Positions 36,388 through 45,256 of a stretch of 64,000 nucleotides of DNA are shown here, piece by piece (position 1 is the first letter of the stretch; every line of letters begins with the position of its first letter). The stretch is from assembly GCA_030749435.1 (NCBI GenBank), contig JASMKH010000005.1:1-64000 (forward strand). Direction: 5' to 3'. Source of the stretch: Phycisphaerales bacterium. Its GTDB lineage: Bacteria; Planctomycetota; Phycisphaerae; Phycisphaerales; SM1A02. Made by a program: the position numbers and the translations under genes. A model generated the notes under the pieces. That model had not been told where the DNA came from. It made no database searches and saw nothing but the letters and a program-made list of their open reading frames with translations.

Positions 36388-37056
36388 TCATGCTCCTTCG
36401 ATGTGATTGCCGCGGCCGGAACGGCGATCCCCCTCCTGCCCCGCCGCCACCAGCGATTCAAGGCGTCCCATGGCCCGGGAGGATTGACCGCGAAAAGCCA
36501 TGTAGGGAAACAGGGTGATCAACGCCACGACCAGACCGAAGGCTGTCGTGAGCAGCGCCGCGGCGATGCCACCGGCAACCTCGGTGGGATCGCTCAGGGT
36601 CGACCGCGCCCCGAGCAATTCGAAACTCTGAATGATCCCGAGCACCGTGCCGAGGATTCCCAGCAGCGGAGCGGCGGTGATGATGGTCGACATCGTGACG
36701 AGGTACCGGTCAAGCCGCCCCCGCTGATCCTCGACCGCCTCGAGCGCTACAGCATCGTTGGCGCCCTCCTCGACCAGCCTGCAGGCGACCCGCCCGTATG
36801 GTGTGCCATCATCAGCAACCAATCCCCGGACCATCGCCGCATCCCCGGATCGAAGCGCGTGATTGAGCCGAGCCAGACGGCGAAGGCTCGTCTTGCCGTT
36901 GACGCCCACCCAGAAGATCACGCGTTCAACAACCAGCGTGATGCTGATGATGCTGAGTACCAGAAGCGGGATCATGACGTAGCCGCCACGGGTCAACAAC
37001 GAACTCAACTCACCGGACCAACCGCCTGCGGCCGCCGATGCAAGCTCCACAATCAT
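36388..37056 (-). CDS. MotA/TolQ/ExbB proton channel family protein
   Basis: A 222-aa membrane protein with three helices: residues about 25-45 (GYVMIPLLVLSIISITLVVERV), about 115-140 (STIITAAPLLGILGTVLGIIQSF) and about 155-180 (AAALLTTAFGLVVALITLFPY). The conserved APLLGLLGTV-like signature is present. It would form the proton-conducting stator of an ExbBD or TolQR complex energising outer-membrane work. ATG at 37056 with AGGAGGG 5 nt upstream; codons further upstream have no hydrophobic start. The expected ExbD/TolR partner is absent and a TraB/GumN gene takes its place. Confidence 0.92.
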   Translation of the reverse strand: MIVELASAAAGGWSGELSSLLTRGGYVMIPLLVLSIISITLVVERVIFWVGVNGKTSLRRLARLNHALRSGDAAMVRGLVADDGTPYGRVACRLVEEGANDAVALEAVEDQRGRLDRYLVTMSTIITAAPLLGILGTVLGIIQSFELLGARSTLSDPTEVAGGIAAALLTTAFGLVVALITLFPYMAFRGQSSRAMGRLESLVAAGQEGDRRSGRGNHIEGA

Positions 37057-37121
37057 GGATCCCTCCTGCATGCCCGGTATAGTAGACCGTTCCGCACGAA
37101 CATCGAGGCGACCAGAACACG

Positions 37122-38027
37122 ATGGATCCAACCAAGACCATGAATCAGGTTGAAGAGGGCCTTGCACTGCTGGCCGAGGGCGGAGAACGCGTCGAGCGAC
37201 TGCTTGCGGACTCCATCGACTGGGCGCGGCTCCCGACCAACCTCGCCGACGCCGCCCGGTACGGCGTCCTCGGCGGTGGCAAGCGTCTCCGCCCGGTCCT
37301 CGTCCTGACCTCCTGCGGGGCCGTGTCCGGCAGAGAAAAGGACGCGGAGCCGGCAGCAGCTGCGCTGGAACTGGTGCACTGTTTCAGTCTCGTTCACGAT
37401 GATCTGCCCGCCCTTGACAACGACGAACTCCGCCGCGGTCGACCCACGCTCCATGTTCACTCGGGCGAGCCCATGGCAATTCTCGCTGGCGATCTCATGC
37501 TTGCCATGGCCTTTGGCACGATCGCGGCCGGACCGTGCCCCCCCGAGGTTCGTGCTGCCCTGGTCGAAGAACTGGCCACCGGCACGTCTGAGATGGTTGC
37601 AGGACAGGTCTACGACACGCTCGGCGGGCTCCCGCCCCAGATCAGTCCGATCGAACAGGTGAAACTGGTGCATCGCAACAAGACCGGTGCGCTCATCCGT
37701 GCGGCGTGCCGAATGGGCGGGCTGTGCGGTGGTGCCTCGTCAGACGAGCTCCGGGCGCTCACGGCGTATGGTGAAGCCATGGGGCTTATGTTCCAGATTG
37801 TCGACGACCTTCTGGATGTCACCCAGTCCGCCGAACACGTCGGCAAGGCGACCGGAAAAGACGCCGCGCTGGGGAAACGCACCTACCCTGCCGTGCTCGG
37901 TGAATCGGCATGCCACGAAGAGGTCGAGCGGCTTCGCAGCGATGCCGTCATGGCAGCCGAGCAGTTGGGCGACGGCGGATACCCGTTGGCCTGCCTCGCA
38001 GAGGTCATGGCGGTTCGAACCCGGTGA
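37122..38027 (+). CDS. Polyprenyl diphosphate synthase (farnesyl/geranylgeranyl type)
   Basis: A 301-aa chain-elongating prenyltransferase that condenses isopentenyl diphosphate with allylic diphosphates. The first Asp-rich motif is in HDDLPALDND, and this DDxxxxD spacing is typical of bacterial FPP/GGPP synthases. The second is FQIVDDLLDVT. GGGKRLRPVL and KRTYPAVLG provide the substrate-binding Lys and Arg residues. Product chain length cannot be fixed by eye. dxs follows 77 bp downstream, the common ispA-dxs order of the MEP pathway. Confidence 0.94.
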   Translation: MDPTKTMNQVEEGLALLAEGGERVERLLADSIDWARLPTNLADAARYGVLGGGKRLRPVLVLTSCGAVSGREKDAEPAAAALELVHCFSLVHDDLPALDNDELRRGRPTLHVHSGEPMAILAGDLMLAMAFGTIAAGPCPPEVRAALVEELATGTSEMVAGQVYDTLGGLPPQISPIEQVKLVHRNKTGALIRAACRMGGLCGGASSDELRALTAYGEAMGLMFQIVDDLLDVTQSAEHVGKATGKDAALGKRTYPAVLGESACHEEVERLRSDAVMAAEQLGDGGYPLACLAEVMAVRTR

Positions 38028-38039
38028 ATCAGCACATGA

Positions 38040-38067
38040 AGCACTGGCCATGGTGACGGCCAGTGCT
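38040..38067 (+). promoter_or_regulatory. Perfect 10-bp inverted repeat upstream of dxs
   Basis: AGCACTGGCC (38040-38049) and GGCCAGTGCT (38058-38067) are perfect inverted repeats around an 8-nt loop, in the gap between the prenyl synthase and dxs. No T-run follows, so a classic terminator is unlikely. It could be an operator, a processing site or a leader hairpin that separates expression of the two genes. Confidence 0.55.
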
Positions 38068-38104
38068 ACACTCTGGCCTCCACTGTGGAGTTCAGGAGCA
38101 CCTC

Positions 38105-40072
38105 ATGGACCTCAAGATCCTGCCTGGCATCTCGTCCCCGGCCGATGTCAAGGCATTGCCGCTCGATCAACTTCCGACCCTCGCCTCTGAGATGCGGCAG
38201 GCGATCTGCGCCCAGGTCCAGAAGTCTGGAGGGCACCTCGCTCCCAACCTCGGTGTCGTGGAGCTCCTGATCGCGCTGCACCACGTGTTTGACTTCGGGC
38301 ACGACCGGCTTCTCTTCGACGTCGGCCACCAGTGCTATCCCCACAAGTTGATCACAGGTCGATTCCCGCAACTCGACAAACTTCGTCAGCGTGGCGGCAT
38401 GGGCGGATTCCCCGACCCCTCAGAGTCCGACTACGACTTGTTCATGGTCGGGCACGCAGGCACATCGATCTCGACGGCAACCGGCATGGCTCGCGGAGAC
38501 ACGCTCCGAGGTGAAGGATGGTCTCCGGACAATCCGGGCGGCCGGCGAGCTGTCGCCTTCATTGGCGACGCCAGCATCGTCAACGGACTTGCCATGGAAG
38601 GACTCAATCACGCTGGCACGCTGAAACGCCAGTTTCTGGTCGTGCTCAATGACAACGGCATGAGCATCGCAAAGCCGCAGGGCGCCGTCGCCTCCTACTT
38701 TGACAGGCTGCGGGTGTCGAACACATATCGTTCTGTCAAGCGTGCCGCCAAGGGGGTCATGTCCAGCCTCCCGGGCGGTGACACGCTTCGGGACTGGAGT
38801 CATCGACTTGGTGAAGTCGCCAAGGACATGGTGACGGATGATCCCTGGTTCGAGAAGTTCGGACTGCTGCACGTCGGTCCAGTTGATGGCCATGACCTTC
38901 CTGGGCTTGTTGAGACACTGGCGACGGTCAAGGACTTCGATCTGCCGATCGTGTTGCACGCGCACACGGTCAAGGGGAAGGGGTTCGAGTACACCGAAAG
39001 CAACGCCACCGCGTTTCACTCACCAAAGCCGCACTCGGTCCAAGGCTGCCGCGTGGAGGTTGCCTCCGGCGGCCGAAGTTTCACATCCGCGTTCGGCGAC
39101 GCGCTCTGCGAACTCATGGAGCGGGACGGCACCGTGACGGCCTGCACCGCCGCCATGCCGGATGGAACGGGCGTGCAGAAGGCGATCGAACGATTCCCGG
39201 ATCGCACCTGGGACACCGGGATCTGCGAATCTCATGCCGCCGACATGATGGCGGGCATGGCCAAGACGGGGCTCCGACCTTTCTTTGCGGTCTACTCCAC
39301 GTTCCTCCAGCGGGCATTCGACCAGTGCTTCCAGGAGTCCTCGCTGCAGGGGCTCCCCCTGCGGCTCTGCCTCGACCGAGCGGGCCTGGTCGGTGGCGAC
39401 GGCGCCGTCCACCATGGATTCTGCGACGTCACGATTCTTCGGTCCCTGCCCGGCGCAGTGCTCATGGCCGCGATCGACGAGCAGAGCCTTCGCGCGGCGC
39501 TTGAGTTCATGCGTACGCACGACGATGGACTCTCCGCCGTGAGGTATCCACGAGCCGATGTCGATGAGCGTCTGATCGACGCGGGGTGCCCGCCATTCGA
39601 GATCGGTCGAGCGCGCCGGCTTCGCGAGGCTGGGCGACCTGACGTCGTCGTTCTGGCCTACGGCGTTCCGGCGATGACGGCCCTGGACGCTGCGGCGAGC
39701 ATCGAGCAGGATCTGACGGTCGAAGTCTGGGATGCCCGATTCTCCAAGCCGGTGGATACGCGGCTCATTGCCTCCACCCTTGAGCGTGGCATTCCGATCT
39801 TGACCATCGAAGAGCAGGGACGCATCGGCGGCTTCGGGGCTGCCGTCGTGGAGGCGGCCGCCGACCAGGGCCTCGACGCCTCGCTCATCGAACGGGCTGG
39901 CTTGCCGGACTCCTGGATTCATCAGGGCAGCCGAGACGAGCAACTTGCCGAAGCTGGGCTGGATGTCCCGGGAATCGTACGCTCGATCCGCGCAGCGGCC
40001 GGGCGACGCACGCGGGTGGCTGAACCGCCACTGGTCGAATCGCCCGATCGAACGGCGGCTCCCACGGGCTGA
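38105..40072 (+). CDS. dxs: 1-deoxy-D-xylulose-5-phosphate synthase
   Basis: A 655-aa thiamine diphosphate enzyme, the entry step of the MEP pathway (pyruvate plus glyceraldehyde-3-phosphate). It shows LLFDVGHQCYPHKLITGR, the conserved GHAGTSISTATGMA, the ThDP-binding GDASIVNGLAMEGLN followed by LNDNGMSI, and the transketolase region CESHAADMMAGMA. The C-terminal transketolase-type domain includes TIEEQGRIGGFGAAV. ATG at 38105 with AGGAG 7 nt upstream. It is the partner of the adjacent prenyl diphosphate synthase in isoprenoid supply. Confidence 0.97.
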   Translation: MDLKILPGISSPADVKALPLDQLPTLASEMRQAICAQVQKSGGHLAPNLGVVELLIALHHVFDFGHDRLLFDVGHQCYPHKLITGRFPQLDKLRQRGGMGGFPDPSESDYDLFMVGHAGTSISTATGMARGDTLRGEGWSPDNPGGRRAVAFIGDASIVNGLAMEGLNHAGTLKRQFLVVLNDNGMSIAKPQGAVASYFDRLRVSNTYRSVKRAAKGVMSSLPGGDTLRDWSHRLGEVAKDMVTDDPWFEKFGLLHVGPVDGHDLPGLVETLATVKDFDLPIVLHAHTVKGKGFEYTESNATAFHSPKPHSVQGCRVEVASGGRSFTSAFGDALCELMERDGTVTACTAAMPDGTGVQKAIERFPDRTWDTGICESHAADMMAGMAKTGLRPFFAVYSTFLQRAFDQCFQESSLQGLPLRLCLDRAGLVGGDGAVHHGFCDVTILRSLPGAVLMAAIDEQSLRAALEFMRTHDDGLSAVRYPRADVDERLIDAGCPPFEIGRARRLREAGRPDVVVLAYGVPAMTALDAAASIEQDLTVEVWDARFSKPVDTRLIASTLERGIPILTIEEQGRIGGFGAAVVEAAADQGLDASLIERAGLPDSWIHQGSRDEQLAEAGLDVPGIVRSIRAAAGRRTRVAEPPLVESPDRTAAPTG

Positions 40073-40134
40073 ATGTGTCCTGCCTTTCGGCAGTTTCACG
40101 CGAGCGTGGCTGCGAGGACCGTAGGCTCGACGCC

Positions 40135-42537
40135 ATGCTTGCAGCAACGCTCGGACTCATCGGTGGGGCCACCCTCGCGCCGGACCAGATCGGAATCGCC
40201 GACGTTCGGCAGGCCATTGACGCCATCGGCGCGGCCATCGTGGCGGCGCATCATCCAACCCGGCACTGGGATCCAAAGCGGATGCCCGAGGGCGAGAGTA
40301 CACGGCAGCACGTCGGCGGATACACCGCACTGGCGACCCTTGCGCTGATCACAGCCGGGCATGATCCGCAGGAGTCTCCGCTCAGGCAGGCCATCGAGCG
40401 GCTGCAGGGCATCGATCCTGACGGCACGTACGCCGTGTCGTTTCGAGCCCAGGTCTGGGCGAGCCTTCCCGATCGCTTCCGGCCGGACCTGCAGCGTGAC
40501 ATTGATCGGATCATCGAGTCGTTCCACTGGGAGCAAGGAGGCTGGGACTACCTCTGCCGCCCCGTCAAACGGATTCCCCGCGTCTCACCTTCGACCCGCC
40601 ACGTCGCAGTCCTCGCGCTTCATGCGGCCGCCATGCGGGGGATCCCCATCCCCCGGCCGCTGCTTGAACGCATCCAGCAGGCGACCATCGACTCGCAGCA
40701 TGAGGATGGCGGGTGGTCGTACTACGAGGACGACACACCGACCGGGTCGATGACGGCCGCTGGCGTCTTTTCGCTCGTCCTCGTGGACGACCTCCTGCAT
40801 GCCACGGGCCGCCGCAGGGCCAATGCCGCGCGGGACACGGCCATCGCCCGCGGACTCCAGTGGCTCGACGCTCGCTTTGAAGCAGCGCCCTGTCCCGGCG
40901 GCGGGCGGTGCGCCAAGTTCCCGATGTACTGGCTGTATTCGCTGGAGCGCGTCGCGCTGGCCACCGGGACACGGACACTCAATGACCGCGATTGGTTGCG
41001 AGAAGCTGTCGCCGAGGTCCTTGATCGTCTGTGCCGACCCGATGCCTCGGGCGGATGGACCGTCAAGGGCCGCCAGAGCCTTTCACAGTTGCGGCAGCGT
41101 TGCTTCGCGCTCATGATCCTCCACCGGGCCAGCCTGCCGCTGGCGTGCAGCGCGCTCGACATCGACACCAGTACCGCAAGCGGTGAGGCGGCCGCCGGAC
41201 TGGTCGCCCGGCTTCTCGATTCGCACGAACAGGAGACCATCTGGCAGCGGGTCTCCATGGATGACGATGTGGCCGCGTGGCTGGAGTCACCGCTCCTGCT
41301 GATCTCGGCCACTTCGCCGCCCCGCTTTTTGAAGAAGCACTACGGGGCGTTGGCACGGCATGATCGATCGCCGGACACGGTTCCCCCTCCGACCATCCCG
41401 CAGGTGGATCGCGTCAGGGAGTATGTGAGGCGAGGCGGGATGCTTGTCGTCGTGGCCGCATCAAGCGGCGCGATCAAGGCATGGCGAAGAATCGGCTCCC
41501 TGGCTGCCCCGCACGCATCCTGGACGAGGCTCGATAGCGATCATCCCGCCTTGACGCTCCTGAGCAGACCCAAACGTCAACCACGCGCCGAGATGCTGTG
41601 GAACGGGCTCCGGCCACTCCTGTGCATCGTCTCGAGAAACGCCGAAGGGGCCCTGCCGAATCTCTGGGCCTTCGCCACGGAGCGACATCCGTTCCCACCA
41701 CGTGTGGAACATGGGCGGGTCAGTCCAGGCGTCGAAGCCTCCGGGATGGCCAGTTCGGTCGTCTTCGTCGAGTCTCCTGCGGGAGGGGTTGAACCCGGCG
41801 CCGCCGATGCCTTTCAAGTTTGGGCACGGCGGACCGGGCGACCCGCCACGGTTCATCACGTCACACTCGACACCGCGTTGGAGACCGAAGGTCTGGTTGT
41901 GCTGCAGGTCGCCGGTCCACCGCCATGGACGGGCATCGAGCGGCTGCTGGCCGCTGGCCGCTCGATACTCTGCTCGGGACCTCGCGAAGCGATCGCCGCC
42001 ATCGAGGGCGCGGCCCGCGATGCCAACCTCAATCCGACGCCGGTGCGGAACCAGCCATGGGTGAAGGGCGACCGCCTGAGCCGCGGTGGCGATCTCTCCA
42101 GACCCGGATGGAACCCCGGGACCCGGCAGCAGGGCCGCACCCTGCCGACACTCGACATGGTGATCGCGACACATCCTTCCGGCGGGCGCCTGATGCTCTC
42201 TCGGGCAGACCTCACGCACGCGTTGCTGGATCGGCCATGCTGGGGTATCCACGGATACGACGCGTCCACCGCCGGACTGCTGGTCTGGAATCTGATGCAG
42301 CACATCCATCCCGCGGAGTCGAGACATGTGGCATACCTTGACGCCGATGCGGCGATGGGCATGGTGGACAATCGGATCGGCGGTTCTGACCGGGACCGTG
42401 CTTGGGGCGTGGCTGGCGCCCTGGATTCAAGCGCGGGGGAGGCTCCTCGGAATCTCCAGTCCCGAACCGGACGTTCGGATGGCGGCGTGGTCTTGGTTCA
42501 CGAGCCCCCGACCCGGAGGCGCATCGCCCCGTCTTGA
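40135..42537 (+). CDS. Secreted alpha/alpha-toroid (squalene-cyclase-like) plus DUF4159-type protein
   Basis: A roughly 800-aa protein with a signal-like N-terminus (LAATLGLIGGATLA). Residues about 30-350 are a prenyltransferase/squalene-oxidocyclase-like helical toroid with repeats such as HEDGGWSYYEDDTPTGSMT and SGGWTVKG. I cannot find the DxDD or DCTAE motifs of hopene cyclases, so cyclase activity is unlikely. The rest resembles the DUF4159 region found attached to such toroids in planctomycetes. The ATG at 40135 is preferred; a frame to 40075 lacks a signal. The last 60 or so residues overlap a better-looking frame (42347-42793), so the true end may be earlier or the overlap may reflect a frameshift. 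Confidence 0.72.
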   Translation: MLAATLGLIGGATLAPDQIGIADVRQAIDAIGAAIVAAHHPTRHWDPKRMPEGESTRQHVGGYTALATLALITAGHDPQESPLRQAIERLQGIDPDGTYAVSFRAQVWASLPDRFRPDLQRDIDRIIESFHWEQGGWDYLCRPVKRIPRVSPSTRHVAVLALHAAAMRGIPIPRPLLERIQQATIDSQHEDGGWSYYEDDTPTGSMTAAGVFSLVLVDDLLHATGRRRANAARDTAIARGLQWLDARFEAAPCPGGGRCAKFPMYWLYSLERVALATGTRTLNDRDWLREAVAEVLDRLCRPDASGGWTVKGRQSLSQLRQRCFALMILHRASLPLACSALDIDTSTASGEAAAGLVARLLDSHEQETIWQRVSMDDDVAAWLESPLLLISATSPPRFLKKHYGALARHDRSPDTVPPPTIPQVDRVREYVRRGGMLVVVAASSGAIKAWRRIGSLAAPHASWTRLDSDHPALTLLSRPKRQPRAEMLWNGLRPLLCIVSRNAEGALPNLWAFATERHPFPPRVEHGRVSPGVEASGMASSVVFVESPAGGVEPGAADAFQVWARRTGRPATVHHVTLDTALETEGLVVLQVAGPPPWTGIERLLAAGRSILCSGPREAIAAIEGAARDANLNPTPVRNQPWVKGDRLSRGGDLSRPGWNPGTRQQGRTLPTLDMVIATHPSGGRLMLSRADLTHALLDRPCWGIHGYDASTAGLLVWNLMQHIHPAESRHVAYLDADAAMGMVDNRIGGSDRDRAWGVAGALDSSAGEAPRNLQSRTGRSDGGVVLVHEPPTRRRIAPS

Positions 42538-42793
42538 GCGGTGGTATCCCGAAATCGAGTCACACCTTCTCCGTTCGGCTGGACAGCACGCCCTGATGGA
42601 CGCCGTGGTTGTTCTCGAAGCGCACGACATGCTCGGGTGGGAATGCTCGAGCCCCCAACTGATGGTCAGGTGCATCGGAGCGCTGCAGGCTGCCGGCGGC
42701 GATCACGCGTTGGCGGCAGTCGACCTGCTCGATGAGGCCCCGGGTGACATGATGTTGCCAAAGGAGCCGCAGGAAGGCACCATGTACGAATGA
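42347..42793 (+). CDS. Small membrane-anchored protein overlapping the toroid gene
   Basis: A 148-aa frame beginning MRRWAWW, with one membrane helix (TIGSAVLTGTVLGAWLA) and a helical soluble domain of unknown family. It overlaps the preceding gene by 191 bp in another frame, an unusually long overlap. Its stop forms an ATGA overlap with the thioesterase gene, as real neighbouring genes do. The hydrophobic anchor and the coupling support it as coding. An ATG at 42326 is an alternative start. Confidence 0.6.
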   Translation: MRRWAWWTIGSAVLTGTVLGAWLAPWIQARGRLLGISSPEPDVRMAAWSWFTSPRPGGASPRLERWYPEIESHLLRSAGQHALMDAVVVLEAHDMLGWECSSPQLMVRCIGALQAAGGDHALAAVDLLDEAPGDMMLPKEPQEGTMYE

Positions 42794-43218
42794 CGAACAG
42801 CCCGGAACGCCTTGAGCCCTCCGACGCCCATCTTGCCCTTCGCGTTCACATGATGCCGAAGGACACCAATGTGCAGGGCACCGTATTCGGCGGCGTCATA
42901 CTCTCACTCATCGACCAGGCGGGGTTCTACGAAGCGAGACTGCACGGATTGCATCGGTGGGTCACGGTGTCGATGGACGCCATCGAGTTTCATCGACCCG
43001 TATGGCCGGGCGACGTCGTCAGCCTGTACACGGAGACGGGTCGACTCGGGAGAACCAGCGTTTCGATTGCAGTCAGCGTGTTCGCTGAGCGATTTGAGAG
43101 CGGCAAGACAGTGCAGGTCACCAAGGCGAACCTGAGCATGGTCAGCGTCGATGCGGCCGGTGCGCCGATCCCGTTCTCATCACCCCCGTCCATTGCGCCG
43201 ACGGATCATCCGGCGTGA
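42790..43218 (+). CDS. Acyl-CoA thioesterase (YciA-like hotdog fold)
   Basis: A 142-aa single hotdog-domain protein. The region PKDTNVQGTVFGGVILSLIDQAG matches the helix and catalytic Asp of the YciA/BFIT acyl-CoA hydrolases, and VDAIEFHRPVWPGDVV-like text (with MDA for VDA) is the conserved central strand. It would hydrolyse acyl-CoA esters in the cytoplasm, probably as an oligomer. It overlaps the genes on both sides by 4 bp. The substrate range is not predictable from sequence. Confidence 0.9.
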   Translation: MTNSPERLEPSDAHLALRVHMMPKDTNVQGTVFGGVILSLIDQAGFYEARLHGLHRWVTVSMDAIEFHRPVWPGDVVSLYTETGRLGRTSVSIAVSVFAERFESGKTVQVTKANLSMVSVDAAGAPIPFSSPPSIAPTDHPA

Positions 43219-43892
43219 GCAGGTCGGTGGTCCTGGCGTGTCTTGCAAGCGGTGGCGGCAGGACCATTCTGAACCTGGCCGATGCCATTGAGGCGGGGCG
43301 CCTGCAGGCAAAGATCAGTATCGTTCTGGCATCGCGACGCGGCACACTCGCGGCGGAGCGATGCCGGAATCGTGGTCTCACCGTGGAAGAACCACCCGAA
43401 GGCTGCGACCCGGATGCGTGGATCATCGAACGGCTCGAGTCACATGCGCCCGAGCTCGTGTGCCTGTGCGGGTACCTCCGACTGCTCCCAATCCCGCCGT
43501 GGCTGATCGACCGGGTCATCAACATTCACCCAGCCCTCCTGCCAGACTTCGGCGGCTGCGGCATGTACGGCCGGGCGGTGCACGAGGCGGTCATTCGGTC
43601 GGGGCGAACCGAGAGTGGCTGCACCGTGCATCTGGTCGACGATGTGTACGACCACGGCGTCACGATTCTGCAGCGGCGATGTCCGGTGCTGCCGGGCGAC
43701 GATGCGGACACACTTGCAGCGAGGGTGTTTGAACAGGAACGCCTCGCACTTCCTGAAGCCATCGACCTCATTCGAGCGGGGCGGGTCCGCAGAACCGACG
43801 GCCCCGTCGAGATCGCGCCGCCTGGACATGCCTGGCCCGACGCCATTGCGACCGGGGACATCCGGGGCACCGACGCGGCCGACGTCGGTTGA
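43215..43892 (+). CDS. purN: Phosphoribosylglycinamide formyltransferase
   Basis: A 225-aa folate-dependent enzyme of purine synthesis that formylates GAR. It has the N-terminal LASGGGRTILNL phosphate loop (GGGRT in place of the more usual GSGTN), the catalytic INIHPALLPDFGGCGMYG with Asn/His, and the Asp in TVHLVDDVYDHG. The family is usually 190-210 aa; the last 30 residues are an extension. GTG start overlapping the thioesterase stop. No other purine genes lie nearby. Confidence 0.9.
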   Translation: MSRSVVLACLASGGGRTILNLADAIEAGRLQAKISIVLASRRGTLAAERCRNRGLTVEEPPEGCDPDAWIIERLESHAPELVCLCGYLRLLPIPPWLIDRVINIHPALLPDFGGCGMYGRAVHEAVIRSGRTESGCTVHLVDDVYDHGVTILQRRCPVLPGDDADTLAARVFEQERLALPEAIDLIRAGRVRRTDGPVEIAPPGHAWPDAIATGDIRGTDAADVG

Positions 43893-44047
43893 GTCCCCCT
43901 GCCGCGATCACGGCGCCCATCGACTCGCGCACCCATGGGCCCGGGGAAGGAGTCGATTCGAACCGCCCACCGGCAGGAAGCACCTGATTGATTCTCCAGC
44001 AGTCGCAGCGCAGCTCGAGCCGGGTACACTGGTGCCAGCGACGCCCG

Positions 44048-44911
44048 ATGCCGAAACAACCATCAACCCGAGGTAACTTCCGCAGGTTCTTCTTGCGGGG
44101 GCTGGCGGTCGTCCTTCCAGCCACGCTGACGCTGTGGGTGTTGGTGCAGGCCTACCTGTGGGTCAACGACTCGATTGCTTCGCCGATCAATGCCGGCGTC
44201 CAGTACCTTCTGGCACAGACATTTGCTGCCTGGCCTGCCCTGCCTGAATCATGGGGCATCATGCCGACGCCGGAGGACCTGCGGCTGGCCCGCGAGGCGC
44301 TCGGTCTTGCCGCGGGTGACGCCAGCTCGGATACCGAGATCATCCGCAGTTACCAGGTCGGGGTGCTTCACTCCTGGTGGGCGGACTATTGGCCCGTCCG
44401 GATGATCGGCCTGCTCGTCGCCATTCTCGCCGTCTACCTCGCTGGACGGCTCGTGGGCGGCTGGGTGGGCCGGGCCGCCTACCGCTGGCTCGAGCGATTC
44501 ATCAGCACGCTCCCGGTCATCAAGAAGATCTACAGTTGGATCAAGCAGATCGTCGACTTCCTGTTTTCACAGCAGGACAAGGCGATGCAGTTTCGCCGGG
44601 TCGTCGCCGTCGAGTACCCCCGTCGAGGCGTCTGGTCGGTCGGATTTCAGACCGGCACCGCGCTGCCGCCGATCGGCGAGCGACTTGGTTCCGAAAGCAT
44701 CACCGTGTTCATCCCGAGTTCTCCGACGCCGTTTACGGGATACACCATCACGATCCCCATGGACTCCGCCATCGAACTCTCACTCTCGGTTGAGGAGGCC
44801 ATCGGGTTCACCATCAGCGGCGGCGTACTTCGCCCCCCGTCGCACGATCAATCCGTACCCAACCTGCCGCCACCTGAAACAGCCGACGACACATCGGACA
44901 CTCAAGCGTAG
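44048..44911 (+). CDS. DUF502-family inner membrane protein
   Basis: A 287-aa protein starting at the ATG 44048. It has two membrane helices, about residues 14-40 (GLAVVLPATLTLWVLVQAYLWV) and about 118-140 (MIGLLVAILAVYLAGRLVGGWVG), followed by the DUF502 core (LPVIKKIYSWIKQIVDFL, FIPSSPTPFTGYTITIP). Family function is unknown. A TACACT box at 44025-44030 is a possible -10. hpf follows 21 bp downstream, so it may lead the DUF502-hpf-ptsN-ptsH run. Confidence 0.88.
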   Translation: MPKQPSTRGNFRRFFLRGLAVVLPATLTLWVLVQAYLWVNDSIASPINAGVQYLLAQTFAAWPALPESWGIMPTPEDLRLAREALGLAAGDASSDTEIIRSYQVGVLHSWWADYWPVRMIGLLVAILAVYLAGRLVGGWVGRAAYRWLERFISTLPVIKKIYSWIKQIVDFLFSQQDKAMQFRRVVAVEYPRRGVWSVGFQTGTALPPIGERLGSESITVFIPSSPTPFTGYTITIPMDSAIELSLSVEEAIGFTISGGVLRPPSHDQSVPNLPPPETADDTSDTQA

Positions 44912-44932
44912 ATCAGAAGGAAGAACTTTCCC

Positions 44933-45256
44933 GTGCAAATCTCGATTACCACACGACACGGCGACCCGACACCAGCGATCGAGGAGTACATCCAGAAGAA
45001 GGCCGATCGGTTTACGAGGTATTTCGATCAGATTTCATCGATCGAGGTCGTGGTGGACCATCAGAAGAACGAACACCTGATCGAGTGCATCCTCTCGGTT
45101 GATCACAGCAGCCCACTCGTATCGCACGCATCATGCGACGACCTGTATGCGGCCATCGACCAATGCACTGATCGCGCCGTCAGGCAACTGACCGACCTCA
45201 AGAGTAAACTCCGGGACAACAAACACCACCCACCGGGTGCTGGAGGCGAAGGATGA
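44933..45256 (+). CDS. hpf: Ribosome hibernation promoting factor
   Basis: A 107-aa short-form HPF/RaiA-type protein that binds the decoding region of the 30S subunit and helps inactivate ribosomes in stationary phase. It begins MQISITTRHGDPTPAIEEYIQKK and continues KADRFTRYFDQIS, as the beta-alpha-beta fold requires. GTG start with AAGGAAG about 9 nt upstream. The stop overlaps the ptsN start. The hpf-ptsN order recalls the proteobacterial rpoN operon. Confidence 0.93.
   Translation: MQISITTRHGDPTPAIEEYIQKKADRFTRYFDQISSIEVVVDHQKNEHLIECILSVDHSSPLVSHASCDDLYAAIDQCTDRAVRQLTDLKSKLRDNKHHPPGAGGEG

Noticed and set aside
37122-42537. Terpenoid biosynthetic gene cluster (prenyl synthase, dxs, cyclase-like protein)
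   Set aside because: The cyclase-like protein lacks catalytic motifs and looks secreted, and dxs with a prenyl synthase is ordinary housekeeping.
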